The notes under the pieces were generated by a model. It did no database searches and was not told the DNA's origin. It saw only the letters and a list, made by a program, of their open reading frames with translations. DNA of 12,498 bases. It comes from Thermoplasmata archaeon (GTDB taxonomy: Archaea; Thermoplasmatota; Thermoplasmata; Thermoplasmatales; Thermoplasmataceae). Location: the NCBI GenBank assembly GCA_021811525.1, contig JAJZOK010000129.1, forward strand, positions 1-12,498, in the 5' to 3' direction. Both the position numbers and the translations under genes were made by a program. Shown one piece after another: positions 1 through 7,813 of this stretch. Every line of letters begins with the position of its first letter. The stretch's first letter is position 1.

Positions 1-407
1 AGGTAGTTGGTGCTAGATTTGCTCTCGGTGTGGATGATACCCTGGTTAATCATGTCTGAAATGACCTGCCTAGTATTTTCCTGCTTGCTCTTTCTCCCCG
101 ATAAAAACATTGAAAGTTCGGCGCTCTCGTTTTCCAGGAGGTAGAATATGATATCCCGGGAAAATTTATTTCTCAGGAAATAAAGAATTTTCCTGTCGTT
201 GAATCCCGTGTTATTCAGGAGAAAATATCTCTTGAGCTTGCCATCTTTCTTGATAGATATTTTCTCCATCCGTTCAAGCTGGTAGATGTGGTATTCAACC
301 TGGCCAACTGCTGCTCCTGATTTTCTCTGGATTTCCCTGAAATGGATACCCGGGTTTTCAGATATTATCTGTTCGATGAAATCCCTGAGAGAACCCTGAT
401 TATGCAA
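1..407 (-). CDS. Tandem winged-helix DNA-binding segment of a membrane-linked transcription regulator (C-terminal part, cut by window edge)
   Basis: I translated this from the reverse strand; it is open from the TTG at 407 to position 1, giving about 135 residues with no stop. It holds a first winged helix (motif NPGIHFREIQRKSGAAVGQV, then a recognition-helix and wing region ending KRYFLLNN) and a second one beginning RKILYFLRNKFSRDIIFYLL. This is the arrangement of archaeal two-wHTH regulators of the ArsR/MarR-like superfamily, which bind DNA through the helix after the REI turn. It lies in exactly the same frame as the membrane segment at 411-680, separated only by TAG ATA TTG. It could be the cytoplasmic half of one protein interrupted by a stop, or a separate gene starting at the rare TTG at 407 by re-initiation. 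No strong ribosome binding site precedes it. The 3' end lies outside the window. The wHTH assignment is firm; the start and intactness are not. Confidence 0.75.
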   Translation of the reverse strand, partial: MHNQGSLRDFIEQIISENPGIHFREIQRKSGAAVGQVEYHIYQLERMEKISIKKDGKLKRYFLLNNTGFNDRKILYFLRNKFSRDIIFYLLENESAELSMFLSGRKSKQENTRQVISDMINQGIIHTESKSSTNY

Positions 408-410
408 TAT

Positions 411-413
411 CTA
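411..413 (-). other. In-frame TAG separating membrane and DNA-binding segments
   Basis: On the minus strand the codons read GGT AGT TAG ATA TTG CAT AAT, and the frame is open on both sides for the whole of both segments. A single-base change (for example from CAG, AAG, GAG, TGG or TAT) would join them into one protein. TAG also ends the rpo7 gene in this window, where TGA follows three codons later, so TAG does work as a terminator here. Confidence 0.8.
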
Positions 414-680
414 ACTACCCCGCACAACCCCATAATAGAAGAGTAGGAGAACAGCTATGTTAGATACCATCAGGACAGCTGTGTTTGAAATTGGAAGCGC
501 CAGCAGTCCGAACCCAACAAGAATTAGGAGGACACCGTCAAAGAGAATGATGAGGAAAACTATCATTATGTAAAGGAACATCCGCATACCGGATTTCCTG
601 TAGGCACGCCCGCCCACTGCTAGCAAGAATGCTGCGAGAATCACGGAAAGCCCCATCAAATAAAAATCGATATTTTCCAT
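411..680 (-). CDS. Three-helix membrane segment, likely N-terminal anchor of the adjoining winged-helix regulator
   Basis: This 89-residue protein is almost wholly hydrophobic. I see three membrane helices at about residues 6-24, 34-59 and 66-86. The loop after helix 1 carries RAYRKSGMR, which by the positive-inside rule is cytoplasmic, so the N-terminus is outside and the C-terminus (VVRGS) is inside, where a DNA-binding domain would need to be. It ends at TAG (413-411), and the same frame continues directly into a tandem winged-helix domain. Archaea are known to have regulators with N-terminal membrane helices followed by winged helices, so I infer that this is the anchor of such a protein. 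The ATG at 680 has a TATA-like element centred about 25 nt upstream, consistent with a leaderless transcript. I do not recognise a named family for the membrane part alone. Confidence 0.7.
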   Translation of the reverse strand: MENIDFYLMGLSVILAAFLLAVGGRAYRKSGMRMFLYIMIVFLIILFDGVLLILVGFGLLALPISNTAVLMVSNIAVLLLFYYGVVRGS

Positions 681-701
681 TTAAATACGTATGTTAGTTG
701 G

Positions 702-708
702 ATATAAA
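702..708 (-). promoter_or_regulatory. TATA-like element for the membrane regulator gene
   Basis: The minus strand reads TTTATAT here, centred 25 nt upstream of the ATG at 680. This is the distance expected between a TATA box and the transcription start in archaea, so the transcript is probably leaderless. An 8-bp palindrome, ATACGTAT, lies at 685-692 between the element and the start codon and could be an operator. Confidence 0.5.
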
Positions 709-888
709 ATTTCTGCTTATTTTTGGACTTTCCATAAAAGTCATTTGGCTATCTCCCTTGCTCTCCGTTAATGAGCCCGCCTAAACAAAAATTTTATTTT
801 ATTCAGAATGCTGGTAATATCCCCTTTTTGGAAAAAATCCCTTACTTCTAAGGCAATGTTGGAAAGAGTACCTTCCTTACAGATAAGG

Positions 889-916
889 AAAAAAGCTCAA
901 TTCCACCTTATAAAAA
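889..916 (-). terminator. T-rich 3' end of the Lhr helicase gene
   Basis: Directly after the TGA stop at 917-919 the minus strand reads TTTTT (916-912), and a second run of six T follows at 894-889. Archaeal RNA polymerase stops at such T tracts without needing a hairpin. The remaining stretch to 709 shows no gene I can support. Confidence 0.4.
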
Positions 917-3900
917 TCAATTGAAGGAGACTGCAAATCCAAACTCATTCATTTCTTTCCTCATCTTATCCCTGTATTCCCTGTCCCCTATTACCTTGGA
1001 GACCTTTAGAGTCTTCAGGCTCTTCCTGGCTGAGAAACCAGCAGCAAGCTTCCCGTCCTTTACCATTATGTAGAGGTTCGTAGTGCCAAGCTGCCTCTTG
1101 ATATAATCCTGGAAGTAAAGAATGATGATGTCCTTGGGAATCATGATCCTGGAGTCTCCGCCCTTGAATTTCAGCGCAGCAGGATTAATGTAAAGCAGGC
1201 GCTGGAACCCTGGTATGACACCTTTAATGGCTTTTCCTGATTTTATGAGCTGTTCAATGTTCTTGAAGAAATTCTGGTCCATTGGTCGTCCAGTGGTCTC
1301 CTCGTACCTCTTTGCGTCTATGAAGCCCATATTCTTCAGCATTGCCTTCACCAGGATATCGACCGCCTCCCCTTTCTTGAACTTCTCGGGAACGAAAACG
1401 TAGCGCCGGTCCGAATCTTTTGCAATGACACAGTCTTCGTAGAGTGACTTCAGGTTGCTCCTTACCCCCAGTACATCCCTGCGCAGGTGCGTAATGATTT
1501 CAGCCTCGGTGGCCCCTCCGTACTCCATGATTACATGGACTATTCTCTGGTCTGTTTCGTTGAGTTCTCTGGCTTTTATGGCCCTGTATATAGATATGGT
1601 CTCCATGGTTGCCATGGCCTGTACACCAAATGGTCCCGCAAAATTATATAGCAACCTGGACTGGAAGTAGTTGCGGAGCAGGGCATTCCTAAGGCCCATG
1701 TATGATGCTTCCACCTCATTCCTTATGCCAAGGTGGAATTCCTTTAGCTTTTCAAAGACCACTGAGTCCGTGTTCCTTTGTGCATTGGAGATTGCATAAG
1801 AGAACAGGCCTTCCTCCTCCATATCCAATATGCTTGCATCACCAAGCAGAAGCGCTCCAGCTTTATCTGTAAAGCCAGCATCCTTTCCGTAAGGTGAGAC
1901 ATTCTCTGGAAGAGATGAAATGAAAATCTCCTGGCAACTATGGTTCCTGGCAAGCTCCTTGACTGAAGCGAAGAAACTTTCAGGTGAAGATATGGAACCT
2001 GTAAGGTTTGAAATCCAGAGAACACCGTCGTTGTATGCAACGGTAAGGGTAGCCTCCTCCTTTCCCTTTGACACATAAATTGAATTGTAATCTATCTCGT
2101 TGAGATACTTTCTTCCAAAGTAAATCTCTAACGGATCGGTGACCGGGACAATAACACCCCTCTTGAGGTCCCCATTGAGTTTCCTGCTGCCATAATAGAG
2201 GTCATTCCTGATATACTTGGGCTTTTCCTCCAATGACTTTATGGTTTCGCCCATGTATGCCCAGAAGCTATGTTCTAGCTCACGCTTTGCCACAGGGCCG
2301 TATTTCCCAACCAGAACCTTTACGCTCTTCTGTACGTCTCCCCGTTCTCTGGAGCCGTAAAGAATGGAATACTTCCCGTCCAATGATCTTGAAACGGAGA
2401 CCCTGAATTCAAGAGCTCGGATGATCTGCCTGACGACTTTTACTGGGTTCCCTGATCTTTCGGCTATGTCATCATCTGTGTTGTGCCCGTTCTCAATGTG
2501 CTTGAGAATCTGGAGTTCCTCATCCTTGAAAGGCTCGTATCTCAGGTTGTAAAGAGCTTCAGTGAGCCAGTCAGATGCATACGACATCCGGTTCTTCACA
2601 AATCTTCCCAGGTGGACTTTTCGGTCTTGCATCAATTTCTCAATTTTATCACCGGAGTAATCGGCGCACCTCGCCTGGATACTCTCTATGCTGTAAGCAT
2701 AACCATACTTCTCGAAATAATCGGAAACAGTCTCAACTTCAGAGGAGAAATCTGCCACCCTCAGTTCAAGCTCGTTGCTTTCACCCCGGCCAAGCAGTGC
2801 ATCGAGATCTGGCTTGAGGATATACTGCCTTGCAAATACCGGGGTAATATAATCGTTCACAAGTGTGCCTTCCTCAACAAGCCTATTCAGGCCCTCAGAC
2901 AAAAGAGTCTGGTCTATGGGGAGCCTTATGGATATCTCATCTATGGTAAGCGGGCCATAGCTCCCGATAACTAGTATAAGGGCCCTGTCCACTGCCTCTT
3001 CTACATCTGGTTGCTCAACATAGAGGTCGTTTTTCATATAGGAATTGTTTCCATCCTTGAGGGTGCGCCTGATGGAATACCAAGATTCCAGCCTGGTAAG
3101 GGAATCCTTCAACTCACCTTCTTCCATCTCCAGGGCTTTCTTGAGTTCACCGAATGTATGGTTTTCAACCGCATCAAAAACCGTCTGTGTGGAGACATCC
3201 ATTTTTTCATCTGCACGGAAGAGTCTTCTTATTACAGGATAGTTGTCTATATGAGCCCAACCCGGCCCTCTCACATAGACCGAAACAATGGCATCCTCAC
3301 CAATAAGATCCTCAGTAATATCAGAGACGCCTACCTGAGCATATGGGAATGGGCTATTGAACCTGTTCCTGAATGGGTCGAAGACCAGAAAATGCCTCGC
3401 GAAGTCTTCATAGCTCTGCTTGTCGGTTATCTGAGGAACTTTTGATTTGTAGTACTGGTCGACTGTAGACTGATCCTGAATCAGGAACCTGATCTCCTGT
3501 GAACCATATATTTTGTCCAGTATTCTTCCCTGCAGTTCCTTGAGAAGCTTGGATCTGTCTTCCATGAGGACCATGTCAGAAACACCGGCGAGAATTAGCC
3601 CATATGAGAAGGGGCTTGTCTCGGCCCGGTAATCTAGTATTTTGAAATTCTTGCCTTCAATTACTTCCTTAACGTAATTCAGTGCCCTTGGTACATCCAT
3701 CATGTCATTCATGATTTCATGGTATGTTTCCTTGATAACGGGAAAATTCTTCATTCCCTCAAGGGTTTTTAGGAGTTTGTCGCTCCTCAGCTGCTGCCTC
3801 ACTACGGAAATGTCGTATCCCTTGTACTTCCTCAGCACCATGAGGGACCTGGCAGCACAGTGCCTGAACCTCTGCTTGAATACTTCCGTGTTGCTGATGG

Positions 3901-6055
3901 AACGGGCAACAATTTCCTCAAAGTTTTTTGAACTGATAAGCGGAACTATTTCCTTAATTGGTATCTTCTTCTGGACTGTAAGGATGAAACCATCATCTGT
4001 AACAGTGATCCTTGTGTTGGTTGAAAACTGGTTGGACATTGCCTGTCCATAGGCTCGGGAAAGCGCGTCGTTGACTCTCCGGCCAAGTGGAATGTGGAAA
4101 ATAACGCTATAGAGGCCGGACGAATCTGTGTATCCCTCAACGAGCAGATGGTCTTCAGTGGGAACGTCGAACTTTGCCTGAGTTCTGATGTACGATATCA
4201 TGCTGGTTGCGCCGTTCTCGTCCAGCCGATAATCGTCCATAAGCCATTTCTTTATATCTTCTCCATCTTCAATGCGCCTGAGGGCTTCTTTCCTGAACTC
4301 GCCCACAAGGACACCGAGATCATAACTTCTTGGAAGCATCTCACCTGTCCATGACGGGACAGTGGGCCTCATTCCTGTTGCATCCCTGACATAGACCCTG
4401 TTCCTTACACTTCTCTGGAACATGTATGTCCTTGCACCAAGCACAAAGATATCGCCCTGCTTCAGCCGCTCCACAAATTTGTCACTGAGCTGCCCAAGGT
4501 GCCTGCCTTTTTCACTTATGACCTGATAGTCCGCTTCTTCAGGGATTGTGCCAATGTTCATGAAATAGATCATCCTGGTGCTCTTCTTCTTGCCGAATGT
4601 CTTTTCTACCTCATCGTACCATATTTTGCTATAAATTACGTTGTCCTCAATCTTTCCAGACAGGTAATTTATGGTTTCCATGAAGTCCTCGAATGGAAGC
4701 TGGTGGAAACTGTATGAATTCCTGATTATGTTGTATGCTTCCTCAATTTTCCATGGCCTTTCAAGCGACATACCGACAACAACCTGGGAAAGGACGTCGA
4801 GTGAGTTGGTTGGAACTACAACTTTGTCGATCTCACGGTCGTAAGCAGCCTTTGTGAGAACTGAACATTCCATCAGGTCATCAAGGTCAAATACAAGAAA
4901 TCTGCCGGTGGAGAGATCGTTAATGTTGTGTCCGGACCTCCCGATCCTCTGGAGACCTTTTGATACAGATTTCGGGCTGCCGATCTGTACTACAAGGTCG
5001 ATGTAGCCGATGTCAATGCCGAGTTCCAGTGACGTTGATGTGATCACACATCTCAGTTCGCCATTCTTGAGCTTGTTCTCTACTTCCAGCCTGGTTTCCT
5101 TTCCGAGGGATGAATGGTGGGCCTCAATGCTTTCTATTCCCCTGGCCTTGAGCCGCATTGCAACATGCTCGGTACCACTCCTTGTATTTGTGAAGATAAG
5201 GGTGGTCTTGTGCTCATTGACCATTTCAGTGAGGATTTCATACATCCTGTCGTTGGCTACTTCATAACTTGTTTTGGTGAGGTCGTTAACGGGTGTAATG
5301 GTCCTCAGGTCAAGGAATTTCTTGGTGTCAACTTCAATAATCTTGAAAGGCCTCTGTTCTTCTCCCTGATAACCGCACAGGTATGTGCCAATGAGTTCCA
5401 GAGGGGCCTGAGTGGCTGACAGCCCTATTCTGATGAAATCCTTGTTTACCGATGACAGGCGCTCTAGGTTAGCAGCAAGGAGTGAACCACGCTTTGTGGC
5501 TGAAATTTCATGTATCTCATCGATTATGAGCCACCTGAGATCCATGAGCTTTTCCCTGAATTTGGGGGCAGAGAGGGCAAGGGAAAAAGATTCTGGCGTG
5601 GTGATGAGTATGTGGGGAGGCTTTCTCAGCATCTTCTGCCTCTCGTTCTGGGGAGTGTCGCCAGACCTTACCGCAGCCCTGATCTTGGGAAGCTTCTCTC
5701 CTTCCTTTTCAGCCAGTTCATAAATCTGGTCCAACGGTGCATTGAGGTTCTTATTTATATCATTTGCAAGAGCCTTGAGGGGACTAATGTAAAGGCAGTA
5801 AATGCGGTCTTCAAGTTCATTCTTTCTTGATAGCCCGAAAAGTTCGTTGATTACCGCAAGGAATCCTGTAAGAGTCTTGCCCGTTCCTGTTGGGCTTGAA
5901 ACAAGAACATTTTCCCTGTTGTGTATGAGAGGAATAGCCTTTCGTTGAGGTTCAGTGAGATCCAGATATCTTTCATTGAACCATCTTGATATCAATGGAT
6001 CGAGAAAGGGAAGATGATCTTCAACTTTGAACTCTTTATTACTAGGCTGCTCCAT
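917..6055 (-). CDS. Large Lhr-family ATP-dependent DNA helicase (1712 aa)
   Basis: This is a superfamily 2 helicase expected to unwind DNA or RNA-DNA hybrids, probably in repair. The motifs are in order: Q-like motif LTEPQRKAIP (33-42), Walker A SPTGTGKT (54-61), Ia SPLKALAND (91-99), Ib TTPES (152-156), DEIH box (179-182), SAT (213-215), IV LIFTNTR (286-292), V TSLELGIDIG (341-350) and VI QRIGRSGH (369-376). Winged-helix and barrel regions of the Lhr core should follow to about residue 870. The other 840 residues exceed the usual archaeal Lhr (about 850-950 aa) and are longer than the C-terminal half of bacterial long Lhr. They contain three YGP/YGG-type winged-helix starts, at Y1033, Y1252 and Y1512. 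No frameshift is visible. It lies 81 nt downstream of the DUF763 gene. The ATG at 6055 has no clear Shine-Dalgarno. The helicase family is certain; the role of the C-terminal half is inferred. Confidence 0.93.
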   Translation of the reverse strand: MEQPSNKEFKVEDHLPFLDPLISRWFNERYLDLTEPQRKAIPLIHNRENVLVSSPTGTGKTLTGFLAVINELFGLSRKNELEDRIYCLYISPLKALANDINKNLNAPLDQIYELAEKEGEKLPKIRAAVRSGDTPQNERQKMLRKPPHILITTPESFSLALSAPKFREKLMDLRWLIIDEIHEISATKRGSLLAANLERLSSVNKDFIRIGLSATQAPLELIGTYLCGYQGEEQRPFKIIEVDTKKFLDLRTITPVNDLTKTSYEVANDRMYEILTEMVNEHKTTLIFTNTRSGTEHVAMRLKARGIESIEAHHSSLGKETRLEVENKLKNGELRCVITSTSLELGIDIGYIDLVVQIGSPKSVSKGLQRIGRSGHNINDLSTGRFLVFDLDDLMECSVLTKAAYDREIDKVVVPTNSLDVLSQVVVGMSLERPWKIEEAYNIIRNSYSFHQLPFEDFMETINYLSGKIEDNVIYSKIWYDEVEKTFGKKKSTRMIYFMNIGTIPEEADYQVISEKGRHLGQLSDKFVERLKQGDIFVLGARTYMFQRSVRNRVYVRDATGMRPTVPSWTGEMLPRSYDLGVLVGEFRKEALRRIEDGEDIKKWLMDDYRLDENGATSMISYIRTQAKFDVPTEDHLLVEGYTDSSGLYSVIFHIPLGRRVNDALSRAYGQAMSNQFSTNTRITVTDDGFILTVQKKIPIKEIVPLISSKNFEEIVARSISNTEVFKQRFRHCAARSLMVLRKYKGYDISVVRQQLRSDKLLKTLEGMKNFPVIKETYHEIMNDMMDVPRALNYVKEVIEGKNFKILDYRAETSPFSYGLILAGVSDMVLMEDRSKLLKELQGRILDKIYGSQEIRFLIQDQSTVDQYYKSKVPQITDKQSYEDFARHFLVFDPFRNRFNSPFPYAQVGVSDITEDLIGEDAIVSVYVRGPGWAHIDNYPVIRRLFRADEKMDVSTQTVFDAVENHTFGELKKALEMEEGELKDSLTRLESWYSIRRTLKDGNNSYMKNDLYVEQPDVEEAVDRALILVIGSYGPLTIDEISIRLPIDQTLLSEGLNRLVEEGTLVNDYITPVFARQYILKPDLDALLGRGESNELELRVADFSSEVETVSDYFEKYGYAYSIESIQARCADYSGDKIEKLMQDRKVHLGRFVKNRMSYASDWLTEALYNLRYEPFKDEELQILKHIENGHNTDDDIAERSGNPVKVVRQIIRALEFRVSVSRSLDGKYSILYGSRERGDVQKSVKVLVGKYGPVAKRELEHSFWAYMGETIKSLEEKPKYIRNDLYYGSRKLNGDLKRGVIVPVTDPLEIYFGRKYLNEIDYNSIYVSKGKEEATLTVAYNDGVLWISNLTGSISSPESFFASVKELARNHSCQEIFISSLPENVSPYGKDAGFTDKAGALLLGDASILDMEEEGLFSYAISNAQRNTDSVVFEKLKEFHLGIRNEVEASYMGLRNALLRNYFQSRLLYNFAGPFGVQAMATMETISIYRAIKARELNETDQRIVHVIMEYGGATEAEIITHLRRDVLGVRSNLKSLYEDCVIAKDSDRRYVFVPEKFKKGEAVDILVKAMLKNMGFIDAKRYEETTGRPMDQNFFKNIEQLIKSGKAIKGVIPGFQRLLYINPAALKFKGGDSRIMIPKDIIILYFQDYIKRQLGTTNLYIMVKDGKLAAGFSARKSLKTLKVSKVIGDREYRDKMRKEMNEFGFAVSFN

Positions 6056-6086
6056 TGTCGATAATCTTGGTCATAGTGGGAGAGGC

Positions 6087-6093
6087 TATTTAA
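6087..6093 (-). promoter_or_regulatory. Possible TATA element for the Lhr helicase gene
   Basis: The minus strand reads TTAAATA here, centred about 35 nt before the ATG at 6055. This would give a transcript with roughly 10 untranslated bases. Co-transcription with the upstream DUF763 gene is equally possible. Confidence 0.3.
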
Positions 6094-6136
6094 CGATTGT
6101 GCAGAATAATTGTGGCAGTAGTGCAGATCTATGTAT

Positions 6137-7234
6137 TCAGCGGTGAGAACTGTTATAGCTGTACTTTGCTAGATTCCTCAAAAAATCATCTAGGATTTTC
6201 TGGCCGGAATAGGTATCTCTTAGGACTTCCCTGTAGAATTCTATTGCCTTGTCATAATCATGAACATTTATCGGTTTTGGAACACCATCTTTCCCACCCA
6301 GGGCGAAGGAATATTTGACGGGGTCTTTGAAAGACGGCTCACTTCCGAAAATGAGCTCAGCAAGGTATGAAATGGCCCTAACTGTGGATTTCCCTATTCC
6401 TTTCATGAATGCAAGTTCCTCAAAATCCTTGGGCTGGTACTCATAAAGGGCTCGCATCTTTTCCCAATTTATCCTGTAATCCATCCTCAGCACGGGTGAA
6501 CTGTCTGTATAATTGTCAAGCGTACTCTGATTGCTCTCCCTCAACCTGGCAAAGTATTGGCGCGGATTATCCCTGACTATTTCCACCATGCTTCCCCTGT
6601 GATCACGACTTTCTGATGCAGAGAGGTCCAGTACAGACGGTTGCATGATGTGGCTGGATATGCCATTTCTTGCATCATTCAGGAAATCCATTGAAGCTTT
6701 GTTTATCCAGTGGTATCTCCTAGCCATTCGCAGTTCTGGGCTCATGCCCTGCTGCACCACTACCCACTTCCCACTGGCGTCCAATATGAGGAACTGCATG
6801 TAGAGGTCAAAACCATCCTGGAGCAGCGTTTGATCAACTTTTGCAACTCTCCGGACATCTTCCCTGATCTTGCCAGCCTTAGAATCTGAAATAACTCCTT
6901 CCTTTACTATGGCATCGAATTCCGAACCCATGCTTCCAAGCTTTTTTCCCTTTCCTCCAAGAATAAAGATGTCCTCATTCTTCTTATGGTAAAATTCTTT
7001 GAGGGCATTCAGAGTCGCTGTTGTGGTTCCGCTGGAATTCCAGTCGAAGCCTATTGCAAGTGATAAGGAGTGGAACCAGAATGGATCTGAGAAATTCTCA
7101 AGGAGCCTGTCAACTCCAAATTTTTCCCTGATTGTTTCGGAGACTATGCCCCCCAACTTCACCATCCTTTTGTAGAGGTATTCCGGGGGGTGCCCGTAAT
7201 GCAGCGGAAGAATGGCAGAACCTCTCTTCTCCAT
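6137..7234 (-). CDS. DUF763 family protein with a helix-hairpin-helix motif
   Basis: I recognise the 365-residue protein as DUF763 (COG1415), whose function is unknown to me. Family signatures include RGSAILPLH at residues 4-12, SDPFWFHSL (49-57), GFDWNSSGTTT (62-72), LGGKGKK (92-98), a DQTLLQDGFDLYMQ stretch (134-147) and WVVVQQGM (157-164). Near the C-terminus, FEELAFMKGIGKSTVRAISY (271-290) fits a helix-hairpin-helix, a fold that grips the DNA backbone in glycosylases, nucleases and repair proteins. The length looks full for the family and no signal peptide or membrane helix is present. The gene is followed on the same strand after 81 nt by the Lhr helicase, which supports a DNA-linked role; that is inference. 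The start at 7234 is supported by a TATA-like element 26 nt upstream. Confidence 0.85.
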   Translation of the reverse strand: MEKRGSAILPLHYGHPPEYLYKRMVKLGGIVSETIREKFGVDRLLENFSDPFWFHSLSLAIGFDWNSSGTTTATLNALKEFYHKKNEDIFILGGKGKKLGSMGSEFDAIVKEGVISDSKAGKIREDVRRVAKVDQTLLQDGFDLYMQFLILDASGKWVVVQQGMSPELRMARRYHWINKASMDFLNDARNGISSHIMQPSVLDLSASESRDHRGSMVEIVRDNPRQYFARLRESNQSTLDNYTDSSPVLRMDYRINWEKMRALYEYQPKDFEELAFMKGIGKSTVRAISYLAELIFGSEPSFKDPVKYSFALGGKDGVPKPINVHDYDKAIEFYREVLRDTYSGQKILDDFLRNLAKYSYNSSHR

Positions 7235-7249
7235 TGGAATACACCAATG
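7232..7249. repeat. Inverted repeat over the DUF763 start codon
   Basis: CATTGG (7232-7237), a 6-bp spacer, then CCAATG (7244-7249) form a perfect dyad. Its left arm contains the start codon of the DUF763 gene. In a leaderless gene this is right at the transcription start, a natural place for a repressor, but the arms are short and chance is possible. Confidence 0.35.
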
Positions 7250-7256
7250 ATTTGCA

Positions 7257-7263
7257 TTATTAA
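7257..7263 (-). promoter_or_regulatory. TATA-like element for the DUF763 gene
   Basis: The minus strand reads TTAATAA, centred 26 nt upstream of the ATG at 7234. This fits a leaderless transcript. The 157-bp gap to the divergent gene at 7392 holds both promoters and nothing else I can support. Confidence 0.45.
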
Positions 7264-7362
7264 CACTTTCCCGGGTATTATTGAAACTGTATGTATAACC
7301 TGTTTACATGGTCTGGTACTTTCATTGACAAGAGCCGATTTATCATGGATATTCTGAAATCA

Positions 7363-7370
7363 TTTTATTT
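7363..7370 (+). promoter_or_regulatory. TATA-like element for the small zinc-ribbon gene
   Basis: TTTTATTT is centred about 26 nt before the ATG at 7392, again the spacing of a leaderless archaeal transcript. Confidence 0.45.
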
Positions 7371-7391
7371 CATAACTGCGTACGGTTTACC

Positions 7392-7694
7392 ATGGCAGAA
7401 TTTCAATGCTACCAGTGCAACACGAAAGTGAAGACGGGTGAGAAATTTACCTTCACCAAGAAGGGCTCAGTCCATTTTGATTGTTTCATTTCAGAGAGAA
7501 GGAAGGAAGTTCCTCTGGAAAAACAGGAGAAACTCAGAGTGTTTTCCATCATACTTGATCTAGAGCTCCAGCTCCTGCTTGGACATCTATCCATAAAAGA
7601 TATTCCAGAGGATACTAAGGAAGCGGCGAGGCTGAAATACAAAGACATCGAAAAAGCCTGTGGCGAAACTACGAGATTGATATCAGAGCTCTGA
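7392..7694 (+). CDS. Small zinc-ribbon protein, DUF2175-like
   Basis: This 100-residue protein begins with a treble-clef or half-LIM style metal site, C6-x2-C9 and H28-x2-C31, with the signature GEKFTFTKKGSVHFDC (16-31). That stretch resembles archaeal DUF2175 proteins. The rest is charged and helical: RRKEVPLEKQEKL, then a hydrophobic stretch LELQLLLGHL, then a K/E-rich helix that may serve for dimerisation. The function is not known; a zinc-dependent nucleic-acid or protein contact is a guess. It stands alone, divergent from DUF763 and convergent with the ribosomal protein operon, with its own promoter and a T-tract after the TGA. The family call rests on recall of the motif, not on a search. 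Confidence 0.65.
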   Translation: MAEFQCYQCNTKVKTGEKFTFTKKGSVHFDCFISERRKEVPLEKQEKLRVFSIILDLELQLLLGHLSIKDIPEDTKEAARLKYKDIEKACGETTRLISEL

Positions 7695-7715
7695 AGCGGC
7701 ACTGATTCAACAAAA

Positions 7716-7727
7716 TTTCTTTTTTTT
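7716..7727 (+). terminator. T-tract terminator after the zinc-ribbon gene
   Basis: TTTC followed by eight T begins 22 nt after the stop codon at 7694. It fits an archaeal intrinsic terminator. Confidence 0.55.
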
Positions 7728-7791
7728 ACGGTTGTGACCTATAATTAATGGCACAAGGCATTAAGAATTTAAACTGTAGATAATAATTCTG

Positions 7792-7798
7792 AAAAAAA
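7792..7798 (-). terminator. T-tract terminator of the rpo7-eS31 operon
   Basis: The minus strand has seven T about 16 nt after the TAA that ends the eS31 gene. It faces the T-tract of the convergent gene, so this 119-bp gap is a bidirectional termination zone. Confidence 0.5.
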
Positions 7799-7813
7799 TT
7801 GTAAAATGGAAGA

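Noticed and set aside
411..413. TAG read as pyrrolysine
   Set aside because: Pyrrolysine use is not expected in Thermoplasmatales, the protein is not a methylamine enzyme, and TAG terminates rpo7 in this window. It cannot be fully excluded without checking for pyl genes.
771..851. A 26-codon ORF on the plus strand in the gap after the helicase
   Set aside because: No promoter or ribosome binding site supports it and its composition follows the A/T-rich gap.
1744..2076. Open frames of 60-163 residues on both strands inside 917-6055
   Set aside because: They overlap the helicase completely, show no family motif and come from the codon bias of a long gene.
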